A stretch of DNA of 64,000 bases from the NCBI GenBank assembly GCA_023512835.1, contig CM042089.1:25672440-25736439 (forward strand). Reading direction: 5' to 3'. Position 1 is the stretch's first letter. Each line of letters begins with the position of its first letter. Of the stretch, positions 59,810 to 64,000 are shown in pieces. This DNA is from Taxillus chinensis. Its lineage: Eukaryota > Streptophyta > Magnoliopsida > Santalales > Loranthaceae. The translations under genes and the position numbers were made by a program. The notes below the pieces were generated by a model. The model was not told where the DNA came from. It saw nothing but the letters and a program-made list of their open reading frames with translations, and searched no databases.

Positions 59810-61218
59810 TGTTGGATCAAACCCGAATTTGGATAATGCTGATAAAGCCTTATGTAATTTGATCTCGAGATCTTTTGTGTTTATTTGATCATTGCGAAGG
59901 TATGTCACTAATCCAAAGATGCACTCGTGAGAGCAAAGCTAAGGACAGGATACATAATCCTGATCCTGGACAAGAGTTAGTGTCGTCAAACACTTGGTAA
60001 ATAACCAAGTAACAAATACATACGGAATAAGGAACAATCCTACGGACTAAGAACTTAAAGGATAAGTGCGGAGTAAGGAAAATAAGTGCGGAGTAAGGAA
60101 AATAAGTGCGGAGTAAGGAAAATAGATGCGGAGTAAGGAAACCAGGATGCGGAGTAAGGAATCCGGACTTATTACTCGCCCAGGAGTAAGGAACTTACAT
60201 ACGGAGTAAGGAACTTACATACGGAGTAAGGAACTTACATGCGGAGTAAGAAAGCGTTGACACGGAATAAGTCATCGGACTTTTCAAGACTCGCCCAGGA
60301 GTAAGGAACTTACATGCGGAGTAAGAAAGCGTTGACACGGAATAAGTCATCGGACTTTTCAAGACTCGCCCGGAGTAAGGAACTTACATGCGGAGTAAGG
60401 AACTTACATGCGGAGTAAGAAAGCGTTGACACGGAATAAGTCATCGGACTTTTCAAGACTCGCGCGGAGTAAGGAACTTACATGCGGAGTAAGGAACTTA
60501 CATGCGGAGTAAGGAAGCGCTGACACGGACTAAGGATTCCAAGATCTTGAATAGATACGGAGTAAGCAACCACCGACACGGAGTAAGGTTCCGAGCTTCA
60601 TTAACTACGGAGTAAGGAAAATTACACCGGACCAAGAAGACACTTGCTCCAACTAAACCGCATTTAAAGTTATCAGCTCGTGTTTGTCCCGATGTAAGAC
60701 GAATGCATTTAGAACCAGAAGAATCTTACACGTGGATCATCCGGATATGTGGACACAACCTTAATTGTATCTCGGAACTCACAAAGACACTTATACTCTT
60801 CAAATCCAAGATCTTGAGCTCCACAATCCGCAGCAGTCAAGGCAGGACACCGAGGGATAGTTAGTGCGGAACGCATTCCGGAACTTCAAGTTCCAAGGTT
60901 GTCTCTTAGGAATGTTTTGTATAAATATTCATACTTATACTTCATGTAAAAAAAAGTGTGTGCTCAAGGGGTAAAAAGAGAAAAGCAACTTGGCTAGTGT
61001 GTGAGTTCATTTTTGTAAACAGAGTGTAAGAGAGTGTTTGCTTCTATTTTGTTGTAATCACCTTGTGATAATAAAACAAAATACTTCCACTATCCTGGTC
61101 ATCTTCCGGAGTGATTCTATCACTTAAACTAGATAAGTCTTTGTGTCTTGAGAGAAAAGAAAGAGTTCAAATAAGAGCCTATTCACCCCCCCCCCCTTTA
61201 GGCTCCAAGGGACCATCA
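59810..61218 (+). repeat. 3' LTR of the young copia element
   Basis: TGTTGGATCA ... GGGACCATCA, 1409 bases, 79 longer than the 5' LTR, mostly from extra array units. TATA box at 60920-60927. Confidence 0.95.
60060..60625. repeat. CGGAGTAAGG tandem array, 3' LTR
   Basis: Same array as in the 5' LTR, but the marker AAGAAAGCGTTGACACGG occurs three times (near 60249, 60323 and 60419; spacings about 74 and 96 bases). Confidence 0.92.
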
Positions 61219-61223
61219 GAAGG
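61219..61223. other. target-site duplication, right (GAAGG)
   Basis: GAAGG directly after the 3' LTR; identical to 48188-48192. Confidence 0.95.
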
Positions 61224-62000
61224 ATTATAGCTTGGTAAGTAGGTGAAATATTCTTTTAACAAGATGGATAATAGCTCAACCACCTAGCCACTTGAACTTT
61301 TGCATATGGACCTTTGTGGTCTCATAAATGTTTTGTCTTTATCTAGTTCAACATACTTCCTTACGGTTATAGATGACTACACCAGATATTCTTGGGTTTT
61401 GTTTCTAAGAACAAAAATGAAACATTTGAAAACTTAGTTGAACTCTTTAACTAGATATCGAATGTAAAGAATCTCTCTATTAAACGTATTAGAAGTGACT
61501 ATGGCAAGGAGTTCAATTTTTTTGATATGTTAGACTTCGGCTTGAACATAGTATTTGACATAATTTTTTTTGCTCCAAGAACTCTACAACAAAATGGAGT
61601 AGTTGAAAGGATGAACAGAACCTTGATTGAAGCTGTGAGAACCATGCTAACAGGAGCTCAATTCCCCAAATCTTTATGGGACGAAGCTATTGCCATTGCA
61701 TGTTATGTGCAGAATAGAACCCTAATTAACAAACGAGCCATGAAAACACCCTATGAGCCATGATATGTTATGACCAATATTTGGTTACCTCATGATTTTT
61801 AGGTATGCCTACTATATTTTGAACAATAACAAGGATTACTTGAATAATTTTGATGCCAAGTCAAATGATAGATATCTAGTTGGATATTCCATGAATAGCA
61901 TGGTTTATCGTGTATTTAATAACAAAATAGAAACGATTGAAGAATCAATTCATGTAACTTTTGCCTCCACCAGCCCAAACAACTGACCTTGACCACTTGG
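61224..62000 (+). pseudogene. integrase of the old copia element
   Basis: Resumes after the inserted element. LHMDLCGLINVLS (61300 on; first Asp) and FLTVIDDYTRYSWVLF are readable with a frame break, then IRSDYGKEFNFF (near 61492; second Asp) and QQNGVVERMNRTLIEAVRTM (61587 on; Glu). AIAIACYVQNRTLINKRAMK and TPYE follow. The catalytic triad is present. Ends with a decayed GYSMNSMVYRVFNNK block. Confidence 0.88.
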
Positions 62001-62990
62001 GCATTCAAAATGAAGAAAGAGAAAATCTATCAAAGGCAAGGAGAAAACTAAAGGATCACCCTTCTAAACCGATAATAAGAGATCCTGATGCATGTATAAG
62101 AATAAGAGCCATCCTTGTGCATGAAAGCCTTTATATGTGTTTCTTGTCTTAAGTGGAGCCAAAAACTAAATGATGTAATATAAGATCCCGATTGGATTCA
62201 TGCTATGCAAGAAGAACTCAATCAGTTCAAGAGACAGAAAGTATGAGAGCTAGTCAACATGCCTAAATCACAATAAGTCATTTGAGTAAAATAGATTTTC
62301 AAAAACAAATTAGATGCTGGCGGCATTGTGATCGAAATAAGGCCAAACTGGTGGCAAATAGATACAAACAGGAAGAAAGTAAGAGGCAAATAGATTATTA
62401 TAAAACCTTTGCACCAGTTACATAGTTAGAGGCCATTAAAATGTTCTTAGCATATGTAGGATTTAAAGACTTTAAAGTTTATCAAATGGATGTTAAGAGT
62501 GCATTCTTGAATGAAGACCTCAAAGAATAAGTGTATGTTGAGCAACCTCCTGGATTTTTAGAGCCTAATCAAGAACATAAAGTCTAGAAATTGAATAAGG
62601 TTTTATGTGGACTAAAACAAGCACCACGGGCTTGGTATGAAATCTTTGTCGAGTTTCTAATCAAGAATAAGTTCGAAAAGGCAAAATTGACCCAGCCTTG
62701 TTTCTAAATGAAGGAAAAGGATCACTCTTGATTGTCCAAATTTATGTTGATGACATAATATTTGGGTCAAGGGACAAAAAAATGTGAAGAATTCTCCTAC
62801 CTAATGAAAAGTAAATATGAGATGAATATGATAAAAAAAAACTCTTATTCTTCCTTGGGTTGAAGGTCAAATAGTTGAACAATGATATCTTTATTAGTTA
62901 GGCCAAGTATACTAAAGAAATATTGAAGAAATTCAACATGACAGAGGCCTCTCACATGAAGACACCCATTCCTACCAATGCCAAGTTGGA
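62001..62990 (+). pseudogene. reverse transcriptase of the old copia element
   Basis: MDVKSAFLNEDLKE (62487 on) is followed by a stop, VYVEQPPGFLEPNQEHKV and GLKQAPRAWYE. The active-site box YVDD (62743-62754) is intact in QIYVDDIIFGSRD. Several in-frame stops, some of them single substitutions. Confidence 0.88.
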
Positions 62991-63680
62991 TATGAATGAA
63001 GCAGGCAAAGAGGTGGATATTACCGAGTATAGAAGCATGATTGATTCCTTGTTGTAGCTGACAAGAAGCAAACCAAACATCGTGTTTGTAACATGCATCT
63101 GTACTAGATATTAAGTAAATCCTAAGGAATCACACATGCCACATGTTAAGAGGATAATGCAATATCTAAAGGGAACTAAGAACTTGGGATTATGGTATCC
63201 AAAGGAGTCCGATTTCAAACTAAGAGGATATTCGGATGCAAAATTTACAAGAAAAACACAAGTGGTACATGTCAATTTCTTGGCAACAGACTTGTATCCT
63301 AGTTCAAAGAAGAATTTTTTTTTTTATTAACCTCCACCGCCGAGGCTAAATACATTGCTACATGAAGTTGTTGTGCTCAATTTCTATGGATGACCAGCCA
63401 ACTATCGGACTATAGATTTAACCTCAAGATTCTACCATTATATTGTGACAACATAAGTGTCATAGCAATATTAAACAATTCTATCATGCACCCTAAGACT
63501 AAGCATACTAAGGTCGACATCACTTTATTCGAGACCATGTGCTAAAGAAGAACATCTCCCTAGAATATATATATATATATTCACTGATGACCAACTTACC
63601 GATATATTCACCAAGTCTTTAAATAAAGCCAAATTCAATAAACTCCGTATTAAACTTAGCATGTTAGATTTAAATGCATA
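62991..63680 (+). pseudogene. RNase H of the old copia element
   Basis: PHVKRIMQYLKGTKNLGLWY (63139 on), GYSDAKFTRKTQVVHVNFL, TAEAKYIAT (near 63338), LYCDNISVIAILNNSIMHPK (near 63438) and DDQLTDIFTKSLNKAK (near 63587). Interrupted by a T run at 63317-63325 and a (TA)n tract at 63570-63582. Ends with LSMLDLNA and a stop near 63680. Confidence 0.88.
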
Positions 63681-64000
63681 AATCCACTACATGCATGTTG
63701 TAATTGTGCATTTCAACTTTATTACCTATGTATTAGCGTACTTATGAAACTAAAGATAGGCAGATAGCTATTCCATCATACATAAAAGTACATAAGTGTG
63801 ATTCACCAAATCCTGTTGTGGGTAATTTAGAAATCACATGGATGAGGCTTGTAACTTTAAACCTAAGCATGATACATATGTGAAAGTTTACATAAAACTC
63901 CATAAGTCATTTGAGTGAAATGAGTGCAATTCCAATTAAATTTCAATCATATGATACTCATTCTTGAGTGCATATCTCTTGTGTGGTATTGTATTCGTTA
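63681..64000 (+). other. 3' non-coding part of the old copia element
   Basis: No LTR start or ORF recognised before the window ends. Probably the decayed spacer or env-like part. Confidence 0.4.

Larger units (their letters stand above)
48193..61218 (+). mobile_element. complete Sirevirus-like copia element with env-like region (young copy)
   Basis: Two similar LTRs (48193-49522 and 59810-61218), tRNA-Met PBS, gag with zinc knuckle, protease, integrase, RT, RNase H, a long env-like region, and a polypurine tract: the full order of an env-bearing Sirevirus. Perfect 5-base duplication GAAGG at 48188-48192 and 61219-61223. Inserted in the old copia element. About 13.0 kb. Reading frames are interrupted repeatedly although the termini look recent. 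Confidence 0.95.
44971..64000 (+). mobile_element. old, decayed Sirevirus-like copia element, split by a younger one
   Basis: Primer-binding site (44973-44988, TAGTATCGAGCAGTTC, a worn form of the tRNA-Met PBS), gag, a coiled-coil Gag extension, zinc knuckle, protease-like part and GAG-pre-integrase lie at 45013-48192. Integrase, RT and RNase H lie at 61224-63680. The two halves are interrupted by the complete copia element 48193-61218, and removing that element plus one copy of GAAGG restores sequence order. Many stops and frameshifts. The 3' LTR is not reached before the window ends. Confidence 0.85.

Overview
The window looks like nuclear DNA of a flowering plant, most likely a eudicot. 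It holds one intact-looking, intron-rich plant gene in an AT-rich stretch, flanked on both sides by LTR retrotransposons of plant lineages: Ogre/Tat and Athila (Ty3/gypsy), and Sirevirus-like Ty1/copia with a long env-like 3' region. I see no bacterial operon, CRISPR array, rRNA or tRNA gene.

Left block (1-26879) is a three-level nest. The oldest visible layer is the 3' part of a plus-strand Sirevirus-like copia element (23263-26879: env-like region and 3' LTR). An Athila-type element lies in it on the minus strand (10858-23262; 5' LTR 21757-23262). An Ogre-type element lies inside the Athila 3' LTR, also on the minus strand (1-10857; 5' LTR 7473-10857). Its RNase H, integrase and 3' LTR lie off the left edge, as should the remaining roughly 0.9 kb of the Athila LTR. 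The Athila element carries, after pol, a second gene region that ends in a Ulp1-like (C48) cysteine protease domain.

Central block (26880-41182) is largely free of recognisable elements. Its single gene is on the minus strand (CDS 34725-40270, 11 coding exons). The exons join in frame to 797 residues: an acidic N-terminal region, three RRM domains and an RG/Y/S-rich tail. This is a plant hnRNP Q-like RNA-binding protein related to the LIF2 family. About 0.9 kb upstream of its start codon lies a solo Ogre-type LTR (41183-43238) with a nearly perfect target-site duplication.

Right block (about 44971-64000) is a second nest. An old, decayed plus-strand copia element is split after its GAG-pre-integrase region by a younger Sirevirus-like copia element (48193-61218). 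The younger element has two similar LTRs and a perfect 5-bp duplication (GAAGG). Its LTRs contain a CGGAGTAAGG tandem array whose copy number differs between the two LTRs.

Nearly every retrotransposon reading frame is broken by frameshifts and stops, even in the young copy. Many differences between paired LTRs are one-base indels at CAG, CTG or homopolymer sites. Part of the apparent decay may therefore be consensus error at methylated cytosines rather than mutation. All family assignments come from motifs read by eye; no database search was run.
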